Assembly: GCA_030161315.1 (NCBI GenBank)
Contig: BSQW01000010.1
Location: 7,440,001-7,504,000, forward strand
Direction: 5' to 3'
DNA from: Eutrema japonicum
Lineage: Eukaryota; Streptophyta; Magnoliopsida; Brassicales; Brassicaceae
Length of the DNA stretch: 64,000 nucleotides
A model generated the notes under the pieces. It made no database searches, had not been told where the DNA came from, and saw only the letters and a list, made by a program, of their open reading frames with translations. Position numbers and translations under genes: made by a program. This document shows, piece after piece, positions 21,006-32,567 of the stretch (position 1 is the stretch's first letter; every line of letters starts with the position of its first letter).

Positions 21006-21717
21006 TCCTGTAATTCTGGTTGAAACCTCTGTTCTGCATGTACCCTTATCCACTACCGTAGTTCACCTCCTACTGCTCATTGGTTTCGTCTTCAGCTAAC
21101 CCTTGACAGAAAATTTCATCTCCTGCCTCCTCGCAAGACTGCACACCTCTCTGATTTCTCTTCAGTAGCAAGTTCATTTTAGCAGTCAGCTCGTCAATCT
21201 TTTGCGAATCCGCACCGTTGACATATTTAGACATGTCGTACTCGGGACATCGATTTCCAGAACTTGAAGCCAAGTTCTCTATCAGCTTGTACGCCACTTC
21301 CTTAGTCTTAGTCATGAAATCTCCATTGCTAGCAGCATTAAAAGCGTTCTTATAGTCCCAGTCAACCTCATCGTAGAAGATGCTTAGTATCTGCTCATCC
21401 GGGTACCCATGATGAGGGCACTCTCTGCGATACTCTCTAAACTTCTCCCATGCTTCGCAAAAAGATTTTCCTACGTGTTGCTGGAAGGTGGTGATTTTAT
21501 TTCGCAGCGAAGCTGTCTTAGACTTGGTGTAGAAGTGATCCAAGAAAGTAGCTCTGCATTCTTCCCATGTAGTCAACGACCCTGGTGGAAGTGACCTGAG
21601 CCATCTTAGCGCCTTGTCCGCCAAAGAAAAATTGAAGAGCTTGCACTTGAGGTAATCGGGCGGTACCCAATTCGACTTGGTAGTGCTGCAGATTTCTTCA
21701 AAATTTTCGATGTGGTC
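21006..21717 (-). pseudogene. Athila-type gag, C-terminal half (continues from 32069)
   Basis: Reads from DHIENFEEICSTTKSNWVPP, through LPPGSLTTWEECRATFLDHF and CPHHGYPDEQILSIFYDEVD, to a tail with QNRGFNQNYRNP. It is homologous to the gag at 4119-5680 but from a different Athila-type element. The N-terminal half lies at 32069-32450, separated by the Tat insertion. Stops lie near 21069 and 21048. The ORF at 21039-20671 runs from gag straight into CACTA transposase. Confidence 0.8.
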
Positions 21718-21722
21718 CATTG

Positions 21723-22154
21723 TGTTAGAGCAGAATCTCACAACCTCAATTCTCGGCTTTTCAGGTTGTGTGTTCTTGAGAATAACTTAGAAAATTTCGA
21801 GAGAGAAAACGTGTATATTATTATCTTTGCCAAGAATTCGGTCTTTTCTGGTAGCTCTCGCCTTTATCTTATACATGCTGAAATTGTAACTGTCTAGACC
21901 TATTAATTCACATTAAATACAGACTTAAATTTACAATCTAAGACTTTAATGCTGAGCTTGATCCTGGGGTTTTGAATTAGCCTGTTTTGACTTGGTGAAA
22001 CGCAAGCTCCTTCTCCCTGCGACCTCGCTCCTTCCTGCATGCTCGGCTCCTTCCAGCTTGTGGGCTCGCTCCATGAGGTCTCATCGTGAACTAGGCTTCT
22101 TTGTAAGGCTTGTTCAATCAGGCTGGGCCTTGAGCGTGGAATTTGGGCCCAACA
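21723..22154 (-). repeat. 3' LTR of the Tat element
   Basis: 432 bp; the plus strand starts TGTTAGAGCAG and ends GGGCCCAACA. It matches 31631-32063. Confidence 0.9.
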
Positions 22155-22168
22155 GTTGCCCCCCAGCA
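22155..22168 (-). other. Polypurine tract of the Tat element
   Basis: The minus strand reads GCTGGGGGGCAAC immediately before the 3' LTR. Confidence 0.75.
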
Positions 22169-22531
22169 TCCTTAATGATTTATCATTGAGGATGCGACTC
22201 TGCGATCTCGGGTCATGATTGATTTCCTAGTCGATACGGTCTTGCAATCTCATGTTTATGATTGATTTCTTGCTTATTCAGATGCCAAGTTTGCAGGGAT
22301 CCTGTAATATATGTGCGACTTTTAAGGGATACGACAGGGCGAGTGGGTATAAATGAGCGGTTCACACTGCTTCAACTTCCCACGCCGCCTCGACTCCCAC
22401 TTGCCAAGGTAATGATGTCTTTTTACTTTTTCCCCTCTTTTTTTTATTACTTCTACTCCTTTAATTGAACTGTCTTCCACTTATTTTTACTTTTATCCGA
22501 TATATTCTCTTCTGTAAAAGCTCATCCTCCA
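22169..22531. other. Spacer between Tat 3' LTR and antisense gene
   Basis: No coding sequence seen. If the antisense gene is transcribed, its promoter would lie here or in the LTR. A CT-rich stretch with TTTTTATTACTTCTACTCC lies at 22430-22470. Confidence 0.4.
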
Positions 22532-24985
22532 TTGTTTTCGACCAAATTTCTTCTTTCACCCTCGATTTTTTCCTCTTTCTGCAATGGCTTCTTCCTCTCA
22601 GCCGGGTGCCGCCTCACTTTTTCCATCCCATCGGCTATATCTAACATTATCAGCGACATCGGGCTCACCCTTCCACAGCCTATGCCCAGCGCGATGAGAT
22701 CCCTTATCGCACTCTGGGTGCGCTCTAAAGAATATGGGGTCGTGTTCGACACTGGGGTCTTTCGCCAGCTCTTCAATGTCAAAGAGAACTCACATCTTCG
22801 CGGGACCTACTATTTTCCTGCGAAGGTTAACCGATCCGTTTTCGGGTTTAATGTGAGGGATGATAAGTGGTGGGAGCAGTGGTTCTATTTCAGAATCTCC
22901 AACAAATCTGTGGAGGGCGAGTCGATACTTCGGCATTCCTAGGCTCAGATTACTGGTTAGCATTTTCTAGGGATTTCTTAATCGCTATTTTCTTCTGTTC
23001 TGATTTGAATTTTTTTTTGTAGAGTTAATTGATTCCTCAAAAATAGTGACAGCTGAGGTTCAACATCTCATCGATCTTGTCAAGGAGGAGAGCTCTAACT
23101 GGAAGCGTTTCACCCTCGGTAGGATTCAACAAGCTCGCGAGCGCCGAGCTCCCGGGCTATCCGTTGCAACTGCTCTCCGGCTCATAGGTTTGTATGCATG
23201 TATATTTATATTTCACTTTTTGGGTCATGAATTTTTTTTCATTCAGATCACCCTTGTTTGGTTTCGCAGATTATCGGTCTCCGTCTCACCCACCTCAAGT
23301 TCAAGTTTTGGCTCTGGTTCTATCCATTATCCCGAGACTCGAGGCTGTTGCTAAAAATTTACCTCGCGTTGAGGTTGATCCTCTGGCCAGTTCCTAGGTG
23401 CCGGATAGTGCCCTTGCTAACTCCCAGGTTGACCTGACTCGCAGCGACAGCTCCACCGAATCCAACAAAATGGTTCCTCCTAAGAAAGCACAACGCCTTT
23501 CATACAGGGAGAGGATGCGATTGCGCCCTGCCCCGACGCCAGCTGGTGCTCTTGACAAGAAGGTCAAGGAGGCTCTCGGTAAATCTCTCCCGCGTTGAGA
23601 CCTCGCAGCGTGAGGAACCCGAGAGTGATGGTGATGGCGGCAGCTTGCCAACGTGTGGTGAGACTGAGATTGCCCAGCATGATGTGCGAGCTAGGGGCTC
23701 CAAAAGGTCTACCTCCAGGTTATCTTCTAAGGGGCGCAGTCACTCTGCCGAGCATCAGTCTCGCTCTAAGCGGTCTCGCGATGATGGATTTGAGGGTGAG
23801 GAAACATCAAGGAGGCATGTGGCACCTCACTCACAAGGTGGTTGAGGAAGTTCTTTGAATGCTTTTAGGTTCGACTTTGATGGACCTGAGGCAATCGTAG
23901 AGAAACACTCCCAGCTAGCGAATCTTTTCAGGCGTGTTAGGCCTTCCTCCTGATTTCTGCCGTCCCTGAGGAATATGAAGAAGTCTGAAAGCTATACCAA
24001 GTTCGTGGGTGCGATCGGTCAGGTAGCTTCGATTTCCTCTTTTTTCTTTTATTTTTGACTTCCTTGCTAAAGAAATTTTAACATTTCTTTTCAGGCTATT
24101 TCCGCTGCGAATGAGTTAGTTCACTCGTTTGAGCAGGATTTCTGCTCTGGTACTCAGCCTGAGGAGGTTGAGAGCGCGGCTAAAACCATTGCTGGCCTGG
24201 TCGCCAAACGGGACGAGCTGGTGGGGAGGATTACGCAGAACGAGGAGGAGATGGCTGAGATCGCCCTTCTGGAAAGTCAGGTTAAAGATCAGGCCGTTTT
24301 GGCCAAGAGATGGGAAGACTCTGCTCGGGAGGCAAAAGCTCGTGCTGACACTCTTCAAGCTCGGATCTCTGCGCTGGAGAAATCTGGTAAAGATTTGAGG
24401 GTGGATCTCCGAGTCGCCGAGGGGCGAGCTGGGACTGCTGAGGATGGCTTACGCTCTGCCAACGAGAGTATAGTAGGCTTAAGGGTCCAGGTTGAGAAAG
24501 TCAAGGAGGATTCGAAGAAGCTCGCCAAGAAGTAGAAGGAGATGGTGGAGAGGGCTGAGAAGGCTGCGAGGAGGGAGATGTCCAAACAATATTGCACCAT
24601 TCTTTTGGGGATAAAGGATAAATTCGTGAAGAAGAAGATCGAGGTCGACACCGAGACTCAGATTATGGAGTGTAAGTCCAATATCCTTTTTCTCGATGAT
24701 ATTATTAATAAGACCATCCACGACTTTGAGTCTGAGAGGAAGGATATTGAGGCTGAGAAGCTGAGGTTGGATGCAGAGCTTGCCATCGTCCATGTATCAA
24801 ATATTTCCTTGGGTAAACTTGACATTCCGCAGGTATCCGATGGTTCGGTTACGCTGCCTGCTGGGCCAAGTGCACAACCATTAAGTGATCAGCTGGACCT
24901 TGGTTCTCAGGAGCTTAGGAAGAACTTCCCATTGCTCTTGGATCATCCTGTCTTGGAGGATAAACCAGCTGAACCTGCCTGCTAG
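22532..24985 (+). pseudogene. Antisense, intron-containing coiled-coil gene inside the Tat element
   Basis: Function unknown. Coding sense is opposite to gag-pol. A first part contains VFGFNVRDDKWWEQWFYFRI; the likely original start MASSSQPG at 22584 is one frame off, so a frameshift lies near 22615. Three GT-AG introns restore the sense: 22956-23022, 23188-23269 and 24023-24094. The middle (23398-23860) is Ser/Arg-rich and broken by stops. The last exon (24095-24985) encodes a long coiled coil, with one TAG near 24533, ending DKPAEPAC. Extra antisense ORFs are documented for some Tat-lineage elements, so it probably belongs to the element rather than being a captured host gene. Confidence 0.65.
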
Positions 24986-24999
24986 AGACTCTTCTATTC

Positions 25000-25640
25000 T
25001 CTTCATCATTTTCTGTTTTTTTGAACTTGGTGCCTGGGGAGGCCTTTAAACCCATTTCCGTTTATTGTTGAACTTGTTATGCCCTGATGGGCTTTTTGGT
25101 TTGAACTTATGCTCCCTTGGGGAGGCTTTAATTATTTTGATTTTTCTTTAAAGATCCTCTTTTTGTGTTTTTTTATGATAATTTTCGCCATTTAGAGGCT
25201 GACACTATTCATCATATAAGAGGCAGTTTTTCAACCAAAGATTCGGGTCGTTCAGAGATCTTTCTCCCAAGTCATTTAGAGACCTTGGGAGCTGACCAGA
25301 CGATTTTAAAACGCAAGGTCGAAGCCGTTTAGAGGCATGCATGTAACCTAAACAGTTTAGACATAGAGGTTGTTGTCATTTAGAGACTAGAAAGGTTGTG
25401 ACCTTGAAATTTAGACGCAAAGTCGAGCCATGCTAGCTGGTAGCATGCTCTAGCTCGTAAGGCTATTCATTTATGTAGTAAAGCTTTTAGCTTGTAAATA
25501 GAAGTTGAGAGTCCTCAAGCTGCATTTAACAGGCTTGAGGGGAGATTATTTTTTTATTTTAATAGTTGCACCCTTATAAGGTTGCCTACGTATCCTCAGG
25601 AGGGATCAAGCATTTTCGTAGTTCGATTTTCACAAGTGTC
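25000..25640. repeat. Degenerate repeats between pol and the antisense gene
   Basis: Units of GTCATTTAGAGAC / GCCGTTTAGAGGC type recur about seven times at 25185-25420, with variable spacing. Near 25030-25130, TGGGGAGGC occurs twice in what would be the antisense gene's 3' UTR. No ORF. Confidence 0.55.
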
Positions 25641-25644
25641 TTTT

Positions 25645-26908
25645 TAGTGATAATACTTCTTCAAGTTCATGGCATTCCATGAGTTCCTTTCGGGTGTGTT
25701 GTCGTGCACCCCGGCGAGCTTGTATACGCCGTTATTTACAACCTCAGAAATTCGGTATGGACCTTCCCAGTTGGTACCCAATTTTCCAGCATTCCTTTCT
25801 CTTGAATTTTCATAGACTTTTCGTAGGACGAGTTCGCCAACTTGAAATCTTTGCTGTTTGACCTTTGAATTGTAGTAGCGTGATGCTGAGTGTTGTTAGT
25901 TTTGAAGATTAACGAATGCTCGATCTTGACGCTTATCGATGACATCGAGTTGGTCGAGGAGCATTTCGTTATTTAGCTCCTCATTTATGGGACACATATC
26001 TACCCTCAGGCTGGGGACTGCGACCTCAGCGGGGACCACGACTTCAATCACATAAGCCAAGGAGAATGGTGTTTCTGAGGTTGATTTGCGAGGGGAGGTC
26101 CGACATGCCCATAGTATTCCAGGGAGTTCGTCGGACCATTTTTGCTTTTTAGCATCCAGTCGTTTTTTGAGATTGCTTAATATTATCTTATTTGCTGCCT
26201 CGGTTTGCCCGTTCCTTGAGGGTAACGTGGAGTCGAGTTTGTCAGCCTGATTCCGTGATCTTCACAAACCTCGAGGATTTGATTCGAGATGAACTGTGAA
26301 CCATTATCGGTTACAATCTCGTATGGGACTCCGTGCCGGCAGACAATATTTTACAATACGAATTCCTGTACGTGGTTTGCTTTAACCTGCTGGAAAGCCC
26401 CTGCGTCTATCCATTTGGTGAAGTAGTCAGTGAGGACGAGCAGGAAGTGACACCTCCTTCTTCCCGAGGCTACCATAGGTCCTACTATGTCCATAGACCA
26501 CCTCATAAAGGGGTATGGAGATGAGATGGAAGATAAATTCTCAGTAGGCTGATGTAATGTGGGAGCATGCCATTGGCATTTGTCGCATGCTTTAGAGTGT
26601 TCTTCGTAATCAGCTATCAAGGTGGGCAAAAAATAACCTTGTCTCTTGATTCTGATGGATAATGCTCTTCCTCTTGAATGACTGCCACACGAGCCTACGT
26701 GCACTTCCAACAATATCATAAAAGCTTTGAGCCCGTGGACACATACCAGGTAGGGGCCATTAATACTTCGCTTGTAAAGGCGGGGGCTGATTATACAATA
26801 TCTTGAAGCTATGGTTTTGAGCTTGCGAGCTTCCCACTTGCTGGGGGGAGCCTCCCCCCCCCCCCTCAATGTATTGTATAATTGCTGCTCGCCAGTCAGT
26901 TCTTGCAA
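25645..26908 (-). pseudogene. Tat integrase
   Basis: The element's integrase, which would join cDNA to host DNA. The zinc-binding region has CDKCQWHAP. The catalytic core shows DIVGP, then TDNGSQF and RYPQG. A TAA stop lies near 26353. A one-base loss after RYPQG shifts the GQTEAAN motif, which holds the catalytic glutamate, into another frame. The C-terminal part reads GPYRISEVVNNGVYKLA and stops near 25650. A C-run of about 13 occurs at 26857-26870, just before the start of this region. Confidence 0.8.
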
Positions 26909-27490
26909 TCATTTTTTCGCGGAGAGTAACATTCCTGGCGTCTAGCGGAGCTTGTTCCGGGTCCTCAGCTTTTCCTATTTCGGGAGGGAGGTCTTCCTCT
27001 ACTGGGGCTAGTACTATGTCCAACTCCATATTTTCATCGTCTATTTCCATGAAATCCCCGACATCTTTATCGATTATAATGCTTGGTATTTCAATTCCTT
27101 CCACGGGAATCACTCTTTTTACAAGTGGATTCGAGGTTGATGCCAGAGCTGCCAGTGCGTCTGCGATCAGGTTCTCACCTCACGGTATTCGCGTCAAGCT
27201 GGAGACTTCGAATCGATTAACCAGCTCGTGGACTATTGCTAGATAGGATTCCATCCTGCTATTTCTGGCTTCGTATTCTCCATGAAACTGACTTGTAATG
27301 AGCTGGGAATCGCTGAACGCATTCAGGTTGCGTATTCCTATCCCAGGTGCGAGTCGGAGACCTGCTATTAAAGCCTCGTACTCGGCTTCGTTATTCGACG
27401 CTGAAAATCCGAGTCTGAAAGACTGTTCCACGACCTCATTAGCCGGGGATACGATGTGGATTCCAACACATGCCCCCTGTTTCGAGGAAG
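26909..27490 (-). pseudogene. Tat second (archaeal-type) RNase H
   Basis: An additional RNase H domain downstream of the RT-linked one, a hallmark of the Tat lineage. Visible catalytic positions are CVDGASS (Asp), NNEAEYEALIAGLRL (Glu), FSDSQL (Asp) and ADALA (Asp). A stop TGA at 27180-27182 lies between RIP and GEN. An acidic linker follows (MEIDDENMELDIVLAPVEED) towards integrase. Confidence 0.75.
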
Positions 27491-28027
27491 CTCCATCAAC
27501 GCAGAACTACCAGGTTCTAAGGATTGTTTTGGTCATGTTGCTATTAGCTGTAAGCTCGATGATAAAATCGGCTAGTACCTGTGCGTTGGCGCTAGTCCGA
27601 GGTCGATATTCGATATCGTATTCACTTAGCTCGATAGCCCATTTGGCTAGCCTGCCAGACTGGCTGGGGCTGTGCAATACTGTACGTAATGGCTGTGTCG
27701 TCATCACTATGATAGGGTGTGACTAAAAATACGGCCTGAGCTTACGAGCTGAGATTACTACTGCCAATGCCAACTTTTTCATTCGTGGATACCTAGTTTC
27801 AGCGACCACTAGGGATTTGCTCACGTAGTAGATTGGATACCTCTTATGAGGACGCCACTTACTGCGGTCTCGGAGATAGCTACGTATAGGTAAAGCGGCT
27901 CTCCCTCAATTAGTTTTAACATAATGGGGGGCTCGGAGAGGTACGCCTTTAGTTGCTTAAAGGCTTACCCGCACATGTCATCCCAAATGAACTTTTTGTT
28001 TCCTTTTAGTAGTTGGTAAAAAGGGAG
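27491..28027 (-). pseudogene. Tat RT-linked RNase H
   Basis: Classical gypsy RNase H between RT and the second RNase H: EPLYLYVAISETAVSGVLI, then RYPRMKKLALAVVISARKL, then GRLAKWAIELSEYDIEYRPR. It is degraded by stops near 28028, 27970, 27722 and 27507. Confidence 0.75.
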
Positions 28028-29107
28028 TCATATATCAGTCGATCTGGAAATAAATTGATTCAAGGCAGCAATGCGGCCTGTCAGCCTTTGCACCTCCTTT
28101 ACCGAGCTCGGAGGTTGCATTTTCAAGAAAGCACTAATTTGTTTGGGGTTTGCTTCTATTCCTCTTTGAGTCACTATGTAACCTAGGAATTCACCTGAAG
28201 CAACCCCGAAAGTACACTTTGAGGGATTCAGTTTCATCCCATACTTGTTTAGTAAGGTGAAACATTCCCCTAGATGACTTATGTGGTCTTCCTCTTTCAA
28301 AGATTTAACCAACATGTCATCAATGTAGACCTCCATTGACTTGCCCAGGAGGCTGGCAAAAATCCTGTTCATAAGTCTTTGGTAGGTTGCTCCCGCATTT
28401 TTAAGGCCAAATGGCATCACTTTATAACAGTACGTTCCTCGTTCTGTTATGAAGGATGTCTTATCTTGGTCCTCAGGGTTCATTTGTATTTGATTATACC
28501 CTGAGAATGCATCCATAAAGCTGAGGAGCTGGTGCCCTGCGGTAGCTTCCACCAGCTGGTCGATGTGAGGTAGTGGGAAGCTATCTTTAGGACATGCTTT
28601 GTTTAGATCTGTAAAATCCACACACACTCGCCAGGTGCCATTTTTCTTTTTCACCACGACCGGATTTTCTAGCCAATCGGGATATTTCACCTCCTTGATG
28701 AATCCAACGCTTAGCAACTTGGTGACCTCGTTGTTAACAGCCTCGGTCTTGTCAGGTCCGAATTTCCGACGCTTTTGACGTACTGGTTTGTGATTTGGAT
28801 CCACATTGACCTCGTGCGAGATGATGCTTAGATCAATTCCAGGCGTATCAGCTGTTGTCAACGCAAATGAGCTGGTATTTTCTTTGAGGAATGTTATTAG
28901 TTGATCCTTTTGAGCCTTGAAGAGCTCGGATCCAATTCCTACCTTCTGGTTAGGATGAGATTCGTTGACCACAACTTTCTCGATAAAGTCTTTGTGAGGT
29001 CTGATGGAGCCCGGACCACTCTTCTTTTTGGCCAGGCGGTATGTGAGCTCATCCTTACGTTGTAGTTGATATATGGCCCTTTCTTTTGCTATCTGGAAGC
29101 CTGCCAT
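28028..29107 (-). pseudogene. Tat reverse transcriptase
   Basis: RT domain open over about 360 codons. Motifs: NPVVVKKKNGTWRVCVDFTD, then LNKACPKDSFPLPHIDQLVE, FSGYNQIQM, FGLKNAGATYQR and YIDDMLVKS. The YIDD box is the polymerase active site and is intact. The reading frame is the same as protease upstream, separated by a TGA at 29177-29179. Confidence 0.9.
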
Positions 29108-29176
29108 ATAACATACTCCGGAAGCCTTCTGGCTTCCCTTTATTGTTGCGATTCCATGCTGAGTAGAGAATTTTAC

Positions 29177-30016
29177 TCACTGATGGTATGTTGAGGATAC
29201 AACCCTCATAGAGTGTATCCACGTTCTGCCAAGGATGGCGTTGAACGGGGCTGGCCTATCTATGACGGCGAATTCAACCATCCTCCTTACTCCAGATGCT
29301 GTTACGGGGAGCATTATTGTTCCAAGGGATAGTGTGGTTTCCCCGGAGAAGCCGGTTAACACCATCTTATCCCCTTCGATTTCGTGACCTGGTATACCCA
29401 TTTCCCTAAGAACACTTAGGAGGATGAGTTCCACGGAGCTGCCAGTATCTACGAGCATCCTGGTGAGCTCGCATCCACCCACTTCCAGCATAATTAGGAG
29501 GGCATCATCGTGTGGATAGTCTAGCTCGAGAGCTTTGCTTTCCCAGAATGAGATTTGCGTGTCAGGTCCCTTGTACGGGATTCTGTCACATAAATCAGCA
29601 TTCACCCTCCGCTGATGCTTCTTGATTAAATTCATGGAGTTGCGACACAACTGAGATCCTCCATGGATGAAATTAATCTTCTTATTCACACTGGGAGGAG
29701 GTAGATCTACCTCCCTGTCATCGGGGCATTCTCGCCTCATTGCGTCCTCAGAAGAGCATTCTTGCTTGCGATCATCCTCAGATGGGCGATCTCGCCTTTC
29801 ATCATCTCGAGTTGGGCAATAGTTTCTCCTCGGAGGGGGTTTCTCCAGTTCGACGTTGCCCAGCTTTCCTGCTGCAAATTTTACGGTGAGCTGCTTTTTC
29901 AACTCATAGCATTCCTCGGTCGAATGACTTTTGATTTTATGAAAATCACACCACTTGCTGGGGTCATACGGCTTGAACCTGTTATGAGGTGGGCTTCCTA
30001 CTGAACATGAATGCAA
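29177..30016 (-). pseudogene. Tat gag C-terminus and aspartic protease
   Basis: Begins with a zinc-finger-like part (WCDFHKIKSHSTEECYELKK), then an Arg/Glu-rich linker with repeated RRECP-like units. The protease has the active site LVDTGSSVELILLSVL and the second motif FNAILGRTW. It is in frame with gag upstream and RT downstream, which shows an original single gag-pol frame. Confidence 0.85.
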
Positions 30017-30070
30017 CCCTTGATTCTGTCTTTGGTCTTGGGACTCTTTCCTCCCGAGTTTTTTGGTTCC

Positions 30071-31552
30071 CTAGGAGTTTGTCGTCTGAGCTGGCTTAGT
30101 CAAAGTTGCGGGTGCATGCTGCTTTGACTGAGCTGCATTCGCCTCCTCGAGAATAATCCAGCGCGAAGCTCGGTGTAGCGCATCATCTAGCGACACCGGC
30201 TCCCGGACAGTGAGTTCCTCAAAGAATTTTGAGGTTTTTAGCAGTCCGTTTTGAAGGACTTTCAGGGCCGTTGGGTTATGTAAATCGGCGATTTTTGCCT
30301 TGACGGCTTTAAAACTGTCAATGTACTTCCGCAACGAGTCACCTAGCTTTTGAATAAGTACCCATAGATTGGCCTCCGAGGTCTCGATCTAGATAAATAC
30401 CGAATATTGCTTCAAGAATGCAGGTTGAAGTTGGGTGAAGTTGTCAATCGAGTTCGGTTTCAGGGAGGTGAACCATTCCAGGGCCGAATTTGTTAGATTT
30501 TCAGCGAAGAAACGGCAGTGTGCTGGCTCGAGGTCGCCCCCGAGTAGTCGCACCATCGAAAAGCCGAATTTGAAACTTCTCATAAATGTCTTGGGGTCGG
30601 TTTCTCCGTTATATCGGGGAAATCGGATGTTCCCGACATCGCCGAGCTGGGGGTTTGCAATCCGCGAGGTGAATGGGGTCTGATTGACTTCATCAATTAC
30701 CCTATCTATTTCGGGTGCTGAGCTTAGAGCAACATGGACCTGCGATCTCATCCGCTGAAGTTCGGCACTAGTTTCTTCGTAATATTTCTTGATCAATTTA
30801 ATTCCATGTGAGGTGCCGGGTCCCAGATTGTTTTCGTTATTGCCCGGGAACCGGAGCAGAGATTCTCCAGCGGGCTGGGCATGGTTGCTGACCCCATTTT
30901 CAGGTCGCGCTTCGACCTCGGGATTATCCTGAGTCTCAACTTCGTTGGCGTTCCCAGAGCGATATTGATCGATTAATCGGTTTGAGGTCGGATCTACTCC
31001 CGGGTGGGTCGCAATTGGCATAGTTCCTCCTTCTGCGGTCTGTATCGTGGAAGGAGTGAATATGGGGTCCGATATCATCGAGCCGAACCGCGAGGTGGTG
31101 GCTGTGCTGACCATTCTGCTGTTCGAGGCATCGATATCGGAAACGTTTAGCCTCATTATCGGTGGAGACGAGAATAGTAATCCTCCATGTCCAGGGGCGT
31201 ACGGGGATTGTGTCCCAGGTGGGAGGGCGAACCGTCCGATGGCGCCTGCCCGAGCCGTTCTTTCGAGATTGTCTTGGCAAGCTGCCATTAGGCGATTATG
31301 TTCTATGAGAACCGATGTCAAGTTCCGGATCTCAGCTATTTGATCCGGAGCCGGCTGGTTTAAGGCTGCAGGTCCTGAAGGATCAGCAGTTTCATTAGTC
31401 CCAGTCACGACACTCGCTCCCGAGGTGGTGATGAGAACGTTTGTCGTTCCATCCAGGTTTGCCGGAGCGATGGCGTCAGGCTGGGTTGGTGGGATGGAGG
31501 TGTTTATAACTCCGGATGAAGCAGTGGCTGATGCGCTTGTTGTGTCCGACAT
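30071..31552 (-). pseudogene. Tat gag
   Basis: Starts MSDTTSASATASSG at 31552, close to the LTR. The N-terminal part is low-complexity Ser/Thr/Pro. The capsid part contains RFPRYNGETDPKTFMRSFKF and SALEWFTSLKPNSIDNFTQL. It has one TAG at 30389-30391, then continues in the same frame (LRKYIDSFKAVKAKIADLHN) to a TAG at 30071-30073. Confidence 0.85.
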
Positions 31553-31611
31553 TATCTTCTTTCGAGTGATTGGTTTCGTAGGTTACAAAAAGGAAGTTGT
31601 TTTGCTCCTTC

Positions 31612-31630
31612 CCCAGAGACGGAGCCAAAT
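31612..31630 (-). other. Primer binding site of the Tat element
   Basis: The minus strand after the LTR reads ATTTGGCTCCGTCTCTGGGG, with TGGCTCCGT at the expected place. I do not assign the tRNA. Confidence 0.6.
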
Positions 31631-32063
31631 TGTGAGAGCATAATCTCACAACCTCAATTCTTGGCTTTTCAGGTTGTGTGTTCTTGAGAATAACTTAGAA
31701 CATTTCGAGAGAGAAAACGTGTATATTATTATCTTTGCCAAGAATTCGGTCCTTTTCTGGTAGCTCTCGCCTTTATCTTATACATGATGAAATTGTAACT
31801 GTCTAGACCTATTAATTCACATTAAATACAAACTTAAATTTACAATATAAGACTTTAATGCTGAGCTTGATCATGGGGTTTTGAATTAGCCTGTTTTGAC
31901 TTGGTGAAATGAAAGCTCCTTCTCCCATCGACCTCACCCCTTCCTGCGTGCTCGGCTCCTTCCAGCTTGCGGGCTCGCTCCATGAGGTTTCCTCGTGACT
32001 TGGGCTTCTTTGTTAGGCATGTTCAATCAGGCTGGGTTTTGAGCGTGAAATTTGGGCCCAACA
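31631..32063 (-). repeat. 5' LTR of the Tat element
   Basis: 433 bp, matching 21723-22154, with TG...CA ends on the plus strand. Confidence 0.9.
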
Positions 32064-32068
32064 CATTG

Positions 32069-32450
32069 GATGCTCTGCTGGTAAGCCATGGAACATGTGC
32101 TGCTTCACCAATGCGATCATCTGAGGTTTGATCTCATAATCTTGCCTCGTAATAGCCGGTGGGCAGATAGCAGCTCTGTTCTGGTAGAAGGCATGAGGCG
32201 TGTCCAAGTCTCCAATGCCAGGTTGTTGTTGCTGATGCAGCTGTTGTTGCTGCAACTATTGCAACTGTTGCACTTGTTGTTGTATCCTCTGGAGTTCGGC
32301 AGCTACATCATTTTGTTGGTCGTTGTTCTGATCATCCATTACGACAGGGATTGTCCTTACTCTCTGGTTCATTCGTTCTAACCTTGCTAGCTCTTCGTTG
32401 CTGGCAAAGGTTTTCAGAGCCCCTACTTCTGGTAACTCTATTCAGCTTTT
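32069..32450 (-). pseudogene. Athila-type gag, N-terminal part
   Basis: Gln-rich start (QQQLHQQQQPG) with one TAG, then RNRAAICPPAIT-like sequence and YEIKPQMIALVKQHMFHGLP. It ends AEHPM at the Tat insertion and resumes at 21717. Homologous to the first part of gag at 4119-4690. Confidence 0.75.
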
Positions 32451-32549
32451 CTGTCAGTCACCTGAAACGCACAAGTGATCAAGGCATAATATATTAGTAA
32501 ATCTTAGACTAAATTTCAAATTCAAAATTGAAGGTAACACTATTGGTCC

Positions 32550-32567
32550 CCGGCAACGGCGCCAAAT
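32550..32567 (-). other. Primer binding site (tRNA-Asp type)
   Basis: The minus strand reads TGGCGCCGTTGCCGGGGA just downstream of the LTR at 32568-33861, the same site type as at 3916-3933. Confidence 0.8.

Larger units (their letters stand above)
21723..32063 (-). mobile_element. Tat-lineage Ty3/gypsy retrotransposon with antisense ORF
   Basis: Complete 10.3-kb insertion with TSD CATTG at 21718-21722 and 32064-32068. It interrupts gag of the Athila-type element between the codons for HPM and DHI. LTRs of 432-433 bp differ at about 26 positions by my count. Order on the minus strand: LTR, primer site, gag, protease, RT, RNase H, second (archaeal-type) RNase H, integrase, a spacer with repeats, an antisense gene, polypurine tract, LTR. 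The dual RNase H places it in the Tat lineage. Several stops make it non-autonomous. Confidence 0.9.

Noticed and set aside
23394..23858. Overlapping ORFs on both strands in the antisense gene's middle part
   Set aside because: They are shadows of the Ser/Arg-rich middle of the spliced gene and have no independent support.
26857..26870. C homopolymer as a programmed frameshift site in the Tat element
   Set aside because: Gag, protease and RT share one frame, so no frameshift is needed here; more likely a mutation or sequencing artefact.
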